Positions 27,985 to 37,244 of a stretch of 64,000 bases of DNA are shown here, piece after piece. The notes under the pieces are model-generated. The model ran no database searches and was not told the DNA's origin. It worked only from the letters and a program-made list of their open reading frames with translations. A program made the position numbers and the translations under genes. Where the stretch lies: NCBI GenBank assembly GCA_030694465.1, contig JAUXYJ010000097.1, positions 119,676-183,675 on the forward strand. The letters run 5' to 3'. How positions within the stretch are numbered: the stretch's first letter is position 1; each line of letters starts with the position of its first letter. The stretch comes from Deltaproteobacteria bacterium (GTDB lineage Bacteria; Myxococcota_A; Polyangia; Polyangiales; Ga0077539).

Positions 27985-28886
27985 GGGCGCACCTCCCAAC
28001 GAGAGGTCAGCGTGTGCCCATCGCGCGTGTTTGCTTCATGCACGAACGCGGTCGACTGTCCGGATGTCAGGTGCTCGCTGAGGGCGCACAAGAGGCTCGC
28101 GCAGCCGCGGTCTTCGGCGCGTAGTTGTCCGCAAAACAGCTCGCGGTGTGCGGGAGGCGGCGCCTCGGTGGGGTCAAACGGCTCGTACGCGCGCGAGAGC
28201 TCGGTCAAGCGCGCGAGTACGCGTTGTCCCCTCGCGTGCGCGCTGCTCGAGCGCTCAAGGACCACGACCGCAGCGGCGTCTCGGAGGAGCTCCATCGTGG
28301 GGCCGTCTTCGATGCGCGCAAAGTGCTTGCCGACCAAGAAATTGCGCTGGTGCGCGACTGCAGCCACGAGCATCACATCGACTGAAGAATCGCTGCGTAA
28401 AAGCAAATCCATGGCGCGCTCAAGGGCGTCGTAGCTCTGCGCGACACCGGGGTAGGTCGCGAGGTACGGACCGCGGAGATCGAAGTTGGCGCTGATGTGA
28501 TACGCGGGCATGTTGGGCAGGCAGCGAAACGTCAGCAGCGGGTGCGTCTTGCGCATGCCTTCGGAGATAAACCTTCGCATGTCAAACGCGCCGTCGGAGT
28601 CGACGCTGATCCGCAGCACCGGGTCGACATCGCGCTCATCAAACGAGAGAAATCCCACGCAGATCGCTAGACCTGCGCGCGCGCCGAGCGCCGAGGGCGA
28701 CAGGTGAGCGCTCGCGAGGGCCCGCCCTGCCGCAACCGTCGCGAGGTCATCTTGGGGCGCGAGATACTTGCGGCTCTTTCGGACACGCAAATACGGCAGC
28801 GGGTCGACGACGGCGCCAAAATCATCATCGGGGGCAGGGCAGACCGCAGCCGCGCCGGTCACCACCACGCACTCGGCGGACGTCAT
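27981..28886 (-). CDS. Ketosynthase-like protein lacking the active-site Cys
   Basis: A 301-residue protein with a thiolase/ketosynthase-like layout: VVVTGAAAV at the start, ATYPGVAQSYDALERAMDLL where a KS would have its CAxG...AI nucleophile helix, and AAAVVVLERSSSAHARG matching the KS EGA..LVLE region. In this alignment the Cys is replaced by a small hydrophobic residue and the downstream HGTST and GHL blocks are absent or shortened, so it is probably non-catalytic, like a chain-length factor partner. It overlaps FabZ-like (ATGA) and FabF (GTGA), so a heterodimer with the FabF is an attractive inference. Confidence 0.75.
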   Translation of the reverse strand: MTSAECVVVTGAAAVCPAPDDDFGAVVDPLPYLRVRKSRKYLAPQDDLATVAAGRALASAHLSPSALGARAGLAICVGFLSFDERDVDPVLRISVDSDGAFDMRRFISEGMRKTHPLLTFRCLPNMPAYHISANFDLRGPYLATYPGVAQSYDALERAMDLLLRSDSSVDVMLVAAVAHQRNFLVGKHFARIEDGPTMELLRDAAAVVVLERSSSAHARGQRVLARLTELSRAYEPFDPTEAPPPAHRELFCGQLRAEDRGCASLLCALSEHLTSGQSTAFVHEANTRDGHTLTSRWEVRP

Positions 28887-29377
28887 GGGAGCTCCACTTG
28901 GACTGGCAATTCTCTAGTCCATTGCACGTACAGGGCGCGCCGTTGGGTGTGCACAGACGCGATCGGGACCTCGCGGAGCGCGAAGGTCAGCGCGCATTTG
29001 GCCGCGAGCTCACCGTCGACCGTGGCCTCGCCTTGCACCCGCGCGGCGCCCTCGATGGACTGATCGAGCGTGCATCGTAGAGAGATTTTGTCGCCGGGTC
29101 TGACGACACGAGCGAACTTCGCGCGGTCAATTTGAGCCAAAATCGCTCGCCGAACGCGGTGAGCTTCGGGCCTAGGGTCGCGCTGCGCGAGGTCTGAGCA
29201 CTCTGCAAGGAGCCCTCCGAGTTGCGCCAAGGCCTCGACGATCAACACGCCTGGCATCACCGCGTAGCCGTCAAAGTGATCGGCGAGAAAGCTCTCGGAG
29301 AGCGACACGCATTTGATACCCGCGGCGTGCTCTCCCACCACGAGCTCGGTCACGCGATCGACAAGGATAAATCGCAT
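28883..29377 (-). CDS. FabZ-like 3-hydroxyacyl-ACP dehydratase
   Basis: Hotdog-fold protein of 164 residues with the FabZ/FabA core HFDGYAVMPGVLIVEALAQLGGLL (His and the MPG turn), preceded by FILVDRVTELV and followed by a KFARVVRPGDKISLRCTL strand pair. It would dehydrate 3-hydroxyacyl-ACP, or act as an (ester) dehydratase of the aryl-polyene type. ATG 29377 starts 11 bp after the AstB stop, and the end overlaps the KS-like gene (ATGA). The three genes form a compact type II fatty acid or polyketide set. Confidence 0.87.
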   Translation of the reverse strand: MRFILVDRVTELVVGEHAAGIKCVSLSESFLADHFDGYAVMPGVLIVEALAQLGGLLAECSDLAQRDPRPEAHRVRRAILAQIDRAKFARVVRPGDKISLRCTLDQSIEGAARVQGEATVDGELAAKCALTFALREVPIASVHTQRRALYVQWTRELPVQVELP

Positions 29378-29387
29378 AGAATCTCAC

Positions 29388-30728
29388 CTAGCGCTGAAAG
29401 TCGTAGACGCTCCCGATGCCCAAAATCTGGGTCAGCTCATCGAGCGCGAGCATGGACTCGCGGGCGAGCGTTGGGTCGATGAGGTCCGAGGGCGTGAGGC
29501 GATCGCGGTATCGCGTGCGCACCCAGCGTTCGAGCTGAGCCGCGAGCGATTCGCTATAGAAAACACTGGGACGAATCGCGTCACGCTCGGCGTCTGTGAG
29601 CGACACGCGGAGCCTCAAACAAGCAGGTCCCCCGCCGTTGTGCATGCTCTGTCGGAGATCCAAGCAGTGCACCTCGGTCACGGGATTGCGACCCGCGACG
29701 ATGCGGTCAAGGACCGCGCGGGCTGCTGGGATCTCGTCGCTGTCTCGCGGCGCGATGAGCGCGAGGGTGTTGTCTCGCCGCTGGACGATTTGCGAGTTAA
29801 ACACGTAGCTCGCGACTGCGTCATCGAGCGAGAGCTCGTACGCGGTGACCACGGTGCTCGAGAAGCTCTCACCGACCTGCGAGGCCAGCGCCGAGAGCGC
29901 CGCGTGGGGGTCTACAAACGCGCTCTCGTGCATGAGCAAATAGTTCATCGAGGCGACCGCGAGCACGTCAGTGTGAAACGCGCCGCCGTCGATTCCGTCT
30001 GGGGATTGCTGGACGAAGAGCGTGCGGGCCGGGTCGAGAAGATGTCTGCGCGCGATGCTCTCGCTCGCTTCGCGTGACTGCCGGGCTGGGTGGAGCTTGG
30101 GGCCTACAAAGCCGCTGTCGCTGCTGCGTCCCCACGCAAAGACGTGGGTCGCGGCGCTGTGATGATCGTACGCAATCAAGCGGAGGTGATTGGCGGCGCC
30201 CTCGTCTGAGAGCAGCTCACCGCTGGGCAATGGCGGGTGCACGACGAACTTGGTGGTGTCGGCGAAGATGGCTTGGAGCACCCGATGGGTCGTCGCGCTC
30301 TCGAGCGATCGATGAAACATGGACTGCAAATTTGCAGGAGAAAAATGCACGCGTGCGTCACGGGTGTCACTGGATGGCGCCACGGTGGCGGCGTTGGCGG
30401 TCCACATGGCGGCGGCGCTTGAGGTCATCTTGAGCGCCTGCGGCCACTCACGCGCAGCGCGTGCGATGACTACCTCGTCGCTGCCCGAGAAGCCCAGCGT
30501 GCGCAGCGTGTGCAGTGACGGTCGTTCGTGTGGAGGGAGCAGCGCTTGCCCTCCGCCCAGTGAGTGCACGAACCGCATTTTGGCGAGCCCCTGCAGGGCA
30601 GCTTCGCGCGGGTTGCTCACCTGACCTTGGTTGACCGTCGAGGCGAAGTTTCCGGGGGCGAGGCCTGCGTAGTTGTGTGTGGGGCCGACGAGACCGTCGA
30701 AGTTGTATTCGAACACGCCGGCGAGCAT
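29388..30728 (-). CDS. astB: N-succinylarginine dihydrolase AstB
   Basis: AstB converts N2-succinylarginine to N2-succinylornithine in arginine catabolism. The protein has the typical length (446 residues) and the signature N-terminus NFDGLVGPTHNYAGL, SNPREAALQGLAKM, a central AYDHHSAATHVFAWGRSSD region and the C-terminal MHNGGGPACLRLRVSLTDAE, which holds the catalytic Cys. No other ast gene is in the window. Downstream lies the FabZ-like gene 11 bp away, so the two may be co-transcribed despite unrelated roles. Confidence 0.95.
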   Translation of the reverse strand: MLAGVFEYNFDGLVGPTHNYAGLAPGNFASTVNQGQVSNPREAALQGLAKMRFVHSLGGGQALLPPHERPSLHTLRTLGFSGSDEVVIARAAREWPQALKMTSSAAAMWTANAATVAPSSDTRDARVHFSPANLQSMFHRSLESATTHRVLQAIFADTTKFVVHPPLPSGELLSDEGAANHLRLIAYDHHSAATHVFAWGRSSDSGFVGPKLHPARQSREASESIARRHLLDPARTLFVQQSPDGIDGGAFHTDVLAVASMNYLLMHESAFVDPHAALSALASQVGESFSSTVVTAYELSLDDAVASYVFNSQIVQRRDNTLALIAPRDSDEIPAARAVLDRIVAGRNPVTEVHCLDLRQSMHNGGGPACLRLRVSLTDAERDAIRPSVFYSESLAAQLERWVRTRYRDRLTPSDLIDPTLARESMLALDELTQILGIGSVYDFQR

Positions 30729-30754
30729 ACCTGCTCGCGAAGCAAAGCTATCGC

Positions 30755-31669
30755 TTAGCCCATCGCGGGCTGCTGCATCGGGCTAAACATTCGATCGAGC
30801 TCGGCCGCGTTGGGGGAGGTATCAAACCGTGGCGGGGGCCCTGGGAGCGGCATCCCGTCTCGCACCCGGCGGTCGTAGTCCTTCTGGCCCACACGCATAA
30901 TGCTCAACCGCAGGTAGTCCGCGAGCGCGCGATAGGCCTCGGGTCCCTGGGGCATCGAGCAGCGCTCAGACAGATCAATGGGCGCGCCAAAGTTCACGGT
31001 GACCGGCATGCCCGTGCCGTCGAAGTTGCCGCGCACCTGGGTCACCAGATCGGGCACCAAGCCCATGATGCACACAGGGATCACGACCGGCTGCGCTTGG
31101 TAGATAATCTCGCCGATGCCAGCGTTGGCCGACAAGAGCGTGTAGGGCTCGGCGGTCTTGTTGCGGGTGCCCTCGGGGTGGTAGCCGATGAGTGAGCCAG
31201 GGCGAGACGCTTCATCCGTGATAAAATCCACGACAAAACGATTGAATGCCTTGCGCTCTTTCTCGCGCAACACGGGCGGATACATCGCCATCGCGGACAT
31301 AAGCGCGTTGACGAGCACGCCGTCCAACCGCTCGTAAAAGTACGACGACCGCACCGGAAAATACATGCGCTCGACCCAGTCCGTGCTTCGCAACAACACC
31401 GACGAGATCACGTAAAAATCCCACATCGTGTTGTGATTGCTCACCAACACTACGCCACGCGAGCGGTCGATGTTGCGCACGTGCTCGAGCCCATCCACGC
31501 TCGTGAGCTTGCTCGTCCCCAGGTAGACCCAGAGCTTGCCAATCGAGTCCAAAAACCTCTGCCCTCTGCGCTTCCAGTCAGGGTCTCGGTTGGCCTTGTC
31601 GGCGATTGCAAACGCGGTGCGCTCAAAGCCCTTGAGCAGCGAGAGTTCGTGTTCGGTCGGTCGTCTCAT
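30755..31669 (-). CDS. 1-acyl-glycerol-3-phosphate acyltransferase (PlsC-like)
   Basis: Acylates lysophosphatidate or a similar acceptor at the membrane. VVLVSNHNTMWDFYVISSV contains the HxxxxD catalytic motif, and GYHPEGTRNK is the acceptor-binding EGTR motif. A hydrophobic stretch follows the HxxxxD block. ATG 31669 (304 residues) starts a plausible charged N-terminus (RRPTEHELSLLKGFERTAF); the track's 17 upstream codons have no support. The astB start is 26 bp downstream of its stop on the same strand. Confidence 0.9.
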   Translation of the reverse strand: MRRPTEHELSLLKGFERTAFAIADKANRDPDWKRRGQRFLDSIGKLWVYLGTSKLTSVDGLEHVRNIDRSRGVVLVSNHNTMWDFYVISSVLLRSTDWVERMYFPVRSSYFYERLDGVLVNALMSAMAMYPPVLREKERKAFNRFVVDFITDEASRPGSLIGYHPEGTRNKTAEPYTLLSANAGIGEIIYQAQPVVIPVCIMGLVPDLVTQVRGNFDGTGMPVTVNFGAPIDLSERCSMPQGPEAYRALADYLRLSIMRVGQKDYDRRVRDGMPLPGPPPRFDTSPNAAELDRMFSPMQQPAMG

Positions 31670-31905
31670 GACAGGACGGTGACAGTACCGCGACGGGGCC
31701 GTGGTGGCAAAGTGCCGCAAGCCTCTGGGCGCGATCCCGCGCGATTTTCTTCGACGCTGGTCGTCACGTGGTGGCGCGTTTGAGAGCCAGTCGATTTCTT
31801 TTTCCCTACCAATTGTCAGATAAAATCAGCTTTGAGCCTTCCCCAGTGGGTGTAGCCACGCAGCACTAGGGTGAGGAGCCTACGATTCACGCGGGCTCGT
31901 CCACC

Positions 31906-32460
31906 GTGTCTTTCATGGATGATCTTCGAACCGAGCTGATCTCGCTGCTCGGGGCCCTCGACGGGGTCGCACAGAGCCCTGTCTACCACCCCGAGGGCGA
32001 CGCGCTCTTTCACTCGCTGCAGGTGTTTGAGTGCGCGCTCGCGGGCACACAAGACCCGCTCGTCCTCGCCGCGGCCCTGTTGCACGATGTGGGCAAGGCC
32101 GTCGACGGAGCCCACCACGAAGCCGAGGGCGCCGCCCTCCTCGATGGGCTCGTCGATCAGCAAATTTGCTGGCTTGTAGCGCATCACTTGGATCTGTTGC
32201 GGGCCCCCGAGCGGACCCGCCGAAAGCTCAGACACGACCCAAGGCTCTCGCAGCTGGTGCTCTTGCGACGGTTTGATCTTGCCGGTCGGGACCCTCACGC
32301 CAGCGTGCGTACAGTCGGGTGGGCGGTCGACAAGCTGCTCTCGGTTGCGCACACTTCACGCATCGCGCACGCACTTCATGCGGGCGATCACGAACCCGTC
32401 ATGTCTGTTTTGTTAGATGATTTGCAGGTCACTACGCAAGTGAAGGGAGGCCATGGTTGA
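31906..32460 (+). CDS. HD-domain phosphohydrolase-like protein
   Basis: A 184-residue protein with an HD metal-dependent phosphohydrolase core: YHPEGDALFHSLQVFE (first His), LAAALLHDVGKAVDG (HD pair) and VAHHLDLL (further His). This arrangement resembles the HD domains of tRNA nucleotidyltransferases and small (p)ppGpp or nucleotide phosphohydrolases. GTG 31906 is used; ATG 31915 is an alternative, and no clear Shine-Dalgarno separates them. The end overlaps the HTH gene by 8 nt, and a nucleotidyltransferase follows, so the three look like one system. Confidence 0.8.
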   Translation: MSFMDDLRTELISLLGALDGVAQSPVYHPEGDALFHSLQVFECALAGTQDPLVLAAALLHDVGKAVDGAHHEAEGAALLDGLVDQQICWLVAHHLDLLRAPERTRRKLRHDPRLSQLVLLRRFDLAGRDPHASVRTVGWAVDKLLSVAHTSRIAHALHAGDHEPVMSVLLDDLQVTTQVKGGHG

Positions 32461-32737
32461 CCCACTCTGCTCCCTTGCCCAAGGGCTCTCGGCGCCCCAA
32501 CCGTCGCGCCGTCTCACGCAGCGATTGCGTCACGCGATCACACGCACGTTGACCCCTGCGCAGCGTGTGGCGGTCGAACTCTATTTCTTCGACGGGCTCT
32601 CGCAGTCTGAAATCGCGCGACGTCTCGGTGTCTCGCAACAGGTGATTCATAAGCGAATTTACGGGGTTGATCGACAGGGGCGTCGCATCGGTGGCGCCCT
32701 CGCAAAGCTGCGGCGTGCACTCGCCGCCACGAGGTAA
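32453..32737 (+). CDS. Sigma-70 region-4-like helix-turn-helix protein
   Basis: A 94-residue protein composed of a short N-terminal helix and an HTH resembling sigma-factor region 4 / LuxR type: LTPAQRVAVELYFFDGLSQSEIARRLGVSQQVIHKRIYG. It has no sigma region 2, so it should be a DNA-binding regulator, not a complete sigma factor. ATG 32453 follows a GGGAGG site inside the HD gene. It is sandwiched between the HD gene (overlap) and the nucleotidyltransferase gene (6-bp gap). Confidence 0.78.
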   Translation: MVDPLCSLAQGLSAPQPSRRLTQRLRHAITRTLTPAQRVAVELYFFDGLSQSEIARRLGVSQQVIHKRIYGVDRQGRRIGGALAKLRRALAATR

Positions 32738-32743
32738 GAGGTC

Positions 32744-33574
32744 ATGGGTGTCAATCGCTACGGGGGCGTCCGAGCGCTCGTCACGCTCGAGGCCGCACGC
32801 GTGATGTACGAAGAGGGGGTCAAACAATATTTTACTGCCAAGCGCATCGCTGCGCGGCGCGTGTTGGGTCACCGTGAGGCGCGGCAGAGTCACTATCGAC
32901 CCAGCGAATTGCCTTCGAATGGTGAGATCCGCGAGGCGCTCTTGGCTCTCGCAGACCTCGCCGAGGGCTCTTCGCGGGGGAGGCTCTTGTTTGTCATGCG
33001 CGTGCGCGCGCTCGAGGCGATGGAAGCGATGTCCGCGTTTGCTCCGAGGCTCATCGGCTCGGTCGCGACGGGGCACATTCGCCGCGGGAGCGACATTGAC
33101 ATTCAGCTCTTTACCGACGACCCCGATGGGCCAGAGCTGCGCGCGCGTGAGCTTGGCTGGGACGCGACGCCCGAGCGCGTGAGCATCCGCAAGGGTGGCG
33201 AGATCCGAGAGTACCTACACCTTCACGTCGTCGATCAATTCGCGATTGAATTTACAGTGTATCCCGCGCACGACGTTCGCGAGCGCCCGCGAAGCTCAAC
33301 CGACGGAAAGCCCATCGCGCGCAAGTCGATCTCGGCCCTCCACGCGATCCTCGAGCGAGACCACGACGAGGCCTGGGCGCACTACCAGCGCGACGGGACC
33401 CTCTTAGATCTCACCGCGCAGGACCTCGATGACGAGGCTCCGGGTGCGTTCGATGGGCTCCTCGAAGACCTTGATGAGTCCGCCCCTGAAGACTGTGTGC
33501 CTACGGACGAAGAGCGGGCCTGGCTCGAGGGCACCGCGGACTATGACCCGCTGCCGGGGTTTGAGATCGCGTAG
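32744..33574 (+). CDS. Nucleotidyltransferase-domain protein
   Basis: Residues ~100-125 carry the DNA polymerase beta-superfamily signature LIGSVATGHIRRGSDIDIQLF, with the GS and DxD metal-binding motif; a later acidic residue in the HLHVVDQFAIEFTVY strand fits the third carboxylate. The N-terminus (RALVTLEAARVMYEEGVKQYFTAKRIAARR) is helical and may bind a partner or nucleic acid; the C-terminus is very acidic (ESAPEDCVPTDEERAW). Enzymes of this type transfer nucleotides to proteins, tRNA or small molecules. It ends the HD/HTH/NTase unit; substrate unknown. Confidence 0.82.
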   Translation: MGVNRYGGVRALVTLEAARVMYEEGVKQYFTAKRIAARRVLGHREARQSHYRPSELPSNGEIREALLALADLAEGSSRGRLLFVMRVRALEAMEAMSAFAPRLIGSVATGHIRRGSDIDIQLFTDDPDGPELRARELGWDATPERVSIRKGGEIREYLHLHVVDQFAIEFTVYPAHDVRERPRSSTDGKPIARKSISALHAILERDHDEAWAHYQRDGTLLDLTAQDLDDEAPGAFDGLLEDLDESAPEDCVPTDEERAWLEGTADYDPLPGFEIA

Positions 33575-33637
33575 CAAAAGAGCTTCTCTTGTTGTCTTGT
33601 CCGCGATCGTAGCCTCGCTGATTTGAGATACTCACGC

Positions 33638-36600
33638 ATGACCTTGTCCCCGCAAGAAGTGCTCGAAGCCCATGGCTACTTTGCTGACCTGTCACCGAGC
33701 TCGGTTGAACACTTCTTACACTGCTGCAAAGACGGGCCGACGGCAGCGGTTCGGGCCTCTCTCGACCTCGGAATGCCTGTCGATTCGCAGGTAGAGATCA
33801 CACGCGAGTCAGCGCTCATCAAGGCCGCAGAGGGCGGCTCGATCGAGCGCATAGAGCTCTTGCTCGCCCGTGGTGCGACGCTCGAACTGCGCGACTCGCT
33901 CGGTGACACCGCGCTTCGGACCGCGCTCAACTGGGGCCACCCCGACGCAGCGCGCTTGCTAGCGCAGCACGGCGCGAGCCTCATCGCCGAGGATCACTAC
34001 GGTCGATGTGCGCTCACGATGGCCATCAGCAACGGGCGCGACGACCACGCGCAAATGCTGCTCGAGCTTGGCGCCCCACCCATGTTCGAGAGCAAGAAAA
34101 TCCCGGGGCTCTCGCCCATGGAGTTGGTCTTGCAAAAGCGCAACGGGGTGGTCTTGAAGGCCATGCTCGCGCACGGCGCGGACCCCAACATGGTGGTGAA
34201 CGCGCAGGGACAGCGCCCACTCCATCGCGCTGTTTGCGGGTCTGCAGCGGACCTCGTTGCGCTGCTGTGTGAGTCAGGCGCAGATCCCCATTTGTGCGAT
34301 GCGCATGGGACGAGCGCCATGGCTGCGGCGCTTGAGCTGGGCCACGAGGCCGTGATCGATACGATCGGAGGATTTGCGCTCGAGCGCTCGGTCGAAGAGC
34401 AGCTTCGTGCGCGGGCGCTGGTGTTTCGCTGCGCAATGGCTGGCGATTTTGAAGGGGTTCTCGATGCGCTGGCCGAGGCAGAGCTGCCCATCGATGTGCG
34501 CAACGCCGAGTGCAAGACCCTCCTCATGCTCGCGTGTGAGCAAGGCTCTCTTGAGGGCGTCACGGCGTTGCTCGAGGCGGGCGCAGCGGTCTCTGTGCAG
34601 GGGCTCTATGGCGCGACGGCGCTGAGCTGCACCAAGGGCGAAAACGCGCGTGCGATCGTCATGCGTTTGGTGGCGCGTGGCGCGCGTGATGTGGACGCAG
34701 AAGGTCGTCTAGGGCTGCTCCCGAGCGCCGTGTGGAACCAGCAGGTCGACATCGTGGATCTCTTGCTCAGCGCCATCGACGGGCTCGCTGTATCGAGCTG
34801 GACCAAGCTGATGTCCTCGGCCGTGATGCAGCGCAATGTCGCGCTGATCGATCGCCTGCATCGAGCGGGTTCGCCTCTTGATTTGCAGAACGAAATCGGA
34901 GGCGAGACGCCCCTGCACATGGCCGTAGCGTCCTACGAATCGCCCGAGGTCGTAGCGTACCTCTTGGCCCACGGCGTCGACGCAGACCTCCGCGACGCGA
35001 CGGCGTTTACGCCCCTCCACAAGGCTTGCTCGGCACACCGCGACGACTCGGCGATGGACGTGATGCGGATGTTGCTCGCCCACGGCGCCTCGCTCGACGC
35101 GCTCGACAAGTACTCGCGGACGCCGTTTGAGTGCTGTCACGCCGAGACACGCGCGGCGCTAAGACACCTTGTTGTCGACGAGCCGCTCGCGCAGGGGCAG
35201 ACTGTCGCGTCGCTCGCGGGCGCGCAGAGCTGGGGCTCGCTGCCCATCTGGCTTAGCGCGGGTCGGCGTGACGAATTGCTGGAGCTTCTGTCACTCGGAG
35301 TGGCGTTCGAGCCAAGCCCCGATGTCTGCAGTGCACCGCTGATGCAGGCCGCGATCGAGGCCCACGACGCAGCGCTCGTGCGGCTGCTGATCGCGCGTGG
35401 CGCCGATGTCCATCGCAGGACGCACTACGGCACCAACTGCGTGTCGCACGCCGCGATCGCGGGCTCGGTCGAGCTCGTCGAGATGCTCTTGGACGCGGGG
35501 GCCGACCCCTGTGTCGAAGACGACTTTCATGTCAGCGCGATGCACAACGCGGCGGCGCATGCGCCGGTGCTTGAGGTCTTGCTCGCGCGTGGTCACTCGC
35601 CTGGCTTGGGTCGCGTGGGGACGCCGCTCTTGAGCGCGATCGGCGCCAACGCGGCCGCGAGCGTCGCGCTGTTGCTCCACGCGGGCGCGTCGCCCAACGT
35701 GTGCGATCCGCACAAGCGCCAGCCCATTTTTATGGCAATTTCTCAGGCAAATCACGATATTTTGCGCCTCCTGCTTGATCACAATGCAGACCTCCACCAG
35801 CGCGCGCTCGGCTCGGGTGACACGCCCTTGATCGCAGCCGCAAAGAAGGGCGATGGCACCGCGGTGGCCATGTTGCTCGGTGCAGGCGCCGACCCGCTCG
35901 AGCAAGACCGCGACGGAGAAAACGCGCTCGGGTTTATCGCGCAGCGCAGAGAGCTTCGCGTGCAGTTTGCGGCGCTGTTGACGCAGCATGGGAGGGTCCT
36001 CGGCGCGCCGGTGTTGCGTGAGCCTCTCGCGCGCGAACTCACGGCGCCGAGCGCGTTTTTCTCTGCGATTTATCAAGGAGAATTGCAGCTTGTTGAAGCG
36101 CTGATCGCCGAGGGCTCTGAGATTAACCAGCGTGACCCGTGGGGTGTCACTGCGCTGATGCATGCGATCGGGGCAGGCCGCTTGGATCTCGCGCGCTTGC
36201 TCCTTGAGCACGGCGCAGATCCAGGACTGTGCGACCCGGCAGGGGCCAACGCCGCTGGCTACGCGAGCTTTGAGGACTCGGCCAAGTGTGACGCTCTGCT
36301 GAGTGAATTTGCAGACGAACACACGCTCGCAACGGACGTCTTGAATGCCCGCGCGGCTCGCGCGCTAGCAGCGATCGAGACGCGTCGCGCCCTCGAGAGT
36401 GGCGAGCTACAAAAGATCGCTGAGCTGCTCCGAGCCCAAAAGCTCCACCCGTATGTGACCGAGTCAGGGGTGAGCCTCGCGGCACTCGCGGTGACCGTCG
36501 GTGACAGTGACTTGTTGGATTTTGTCAGGCAATTGGGCCTTAGCGTGCACCTCACAGACCTGCGACAGAACAACCCACTCGCGCTCGCCGTGGGGCAAGG

Positions 36601-37156
36601 ACACTACGCGCTGGCGGACACACTCTTAGAAGCGGGCGCCGAAGTGGACGCGGTGGTCGGTGGCCACACGCTGCTGGCGCGCATGCTCGATGGCTACAAC
36701 GACGAGGCCTCGTGTTGGCTTGTCGAGCACGGCGCGTCGCCCAATGTACGCGCCGTCAACGGCCAGCCCCTGGTGCTCTTTGCCGCACAAACGGGCCAGG
36801 GAAACGTTGGCCAAGCCCTGATCGCGCGCGGCGCGGATGTCCATGTGCGCGACGAAGATGGCGGCAATGTCTTGCATCGCGCGGTTGAGAACTGGTGGGG
36901 AAGCGAGCCCCTCGCGATCGCCGCCGTGGCCAAAGGTGCCGCTGTGCAGTGCTATGACGCAAGCGACTTGAGCCCGCTCGCGGTCGCCGTCGAGACCGGT
37001 CGCGAAGAGGCCGCGCAGTTCTTGCTGTCACACGGCGCGCAGTGGGACGCGCTCCCCGAGGGTGCAGACCCTGAGCGGAGCGCCCGCGCGATCGCCGAGC
37101 TCGTGGGCATCGATTGCGCGACGTGGGGCCAGCCGCCGCGCGACGAGCCCGCATAG
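33638..37156 (+). CDS. Giant ankyrin-repeat protein
   Basis: About 1172 residues made almost wholly of ~33-residue ankyrin repeats, recognisable by TALRTALNWGHPDAARLLAQHGA, PLHRAVCG...LVALLCESGADP, LIAAAKKGDGTAVAMLLGAGADP and many similar units, some degenerate. No signal peptide or membrane helix is visible, so it is probably cytosolic, a scaffold for protein binding. ATG 33638 is chosen over TTG 33623 because the sequence before it is not supported; there is no clear Shine-Dalgarno. It starts 63 bp after the nucleotidyltransferase gene, and could belong to the same transcript. No catalytic domain is fused. Confidence 0.92.
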   Translation: MTLSPQEVLEAHGYFADLSPSSVEHFLHCCKDGPTAAVRASLDLGMPVDSQVEITRESALIKAAEGGSIERIELLLARGATLELRDSLGDTALRTALNWGHPDAARLLAQHGASLIAEDHYGRCALTMAISNGRDDHAQMLLELGAPPMFESKKIPGLSPMELVLQKRNGVVLKAMLAHGADPNMVVNAQGQRPLHRAVCGSAADLVALLCESGADPHLCDAHGTSAMAAALELGHEAVIDTIGGFALERSVEEQLRARALVFRCAMAGDFEGVLDALAEAELPIDVRNAECKTLLMLACEQGSLEGVTALLEAGAAVSVQGLYGATALSCTKGENARAIVMRLVARGARDVDAEGRLGLLPSAVWNQQVDIVDLLLSAIDGLAVSSWTKLMSSAVMQRNVALIDRLHRAGSPLDLQNEIGGETPLHMAVASYESPEVVAYLLAHGVDADLRDATAFTPLHKACSAHRDDSAMDVMRMLLAHGASLDALDKYSRTPFECCHAETRAALRHLVVDEPLAQGQTVASLAGAQSWGSLPIWLSAGRRDELLELLSLGVAFEPSPDVCSAPLMQAAIEAHDAALVRLLIARGADVHRRTHYGTNCVSHAAIAGSVELVEMLLDAGADPCVEDDFHVSAMHNAAAHAPVLEVLLARGHSPGLGRVGTPLLSAIGANAAASVALLLHAGASPNVCDPHKRQPIFMAISQANHDILRLLLDHNADLHQRALGSGDTPLIAAAKKGDGTAVAMLLGAGADPLEQDRDGENALGFIAQRRELRVQFAALLTQHGRVLGAPVLREPLARELTAPSAFFSAIYQGELQLVEALIAEGSEINQRDPWGVTALMHAIGAGRLDLARLLLEHGADPGLCDPAGANAAGYASFEDSAKCDALLSEFADEHTLATDVLNARAARALAAIETRRALESGELQKIAELLRAQKLHPYVTESGVSLAALAVTVGDSDLLDFVRQLGLSVHLTDLRQNNPLALAVGQGHYALADTLLEAGAEVDAVVGGHTLLARMLDGYNDEASCWLVEHGASPNVRAVNGQPLVLFAAQTGQGNVGQALIARGADVHVRDEDGGNVLHRAVENWWGSEPLAIAAVAKGAAVQCYDASDLSPLAVAVETGREEAAQFLLSHGAQWDALPEGADPERSARAIAELVGIDCATWGQPPRDEPA

Positions 37157-37244
37157 TCCGTTGCAAATTCGCTGATCAAATCACCGAGCACTGGCCAACC
37201 GCGCGAGATGGCCCCAAGCTCTCGCGCAAGGAGAAGCTCAGACG

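Noticed and set aside
32031-32276. Plus-strand ORF inside the HD gene
   Set aside because: Pro/Arg-rich shadow frame of the HD-domain gene.
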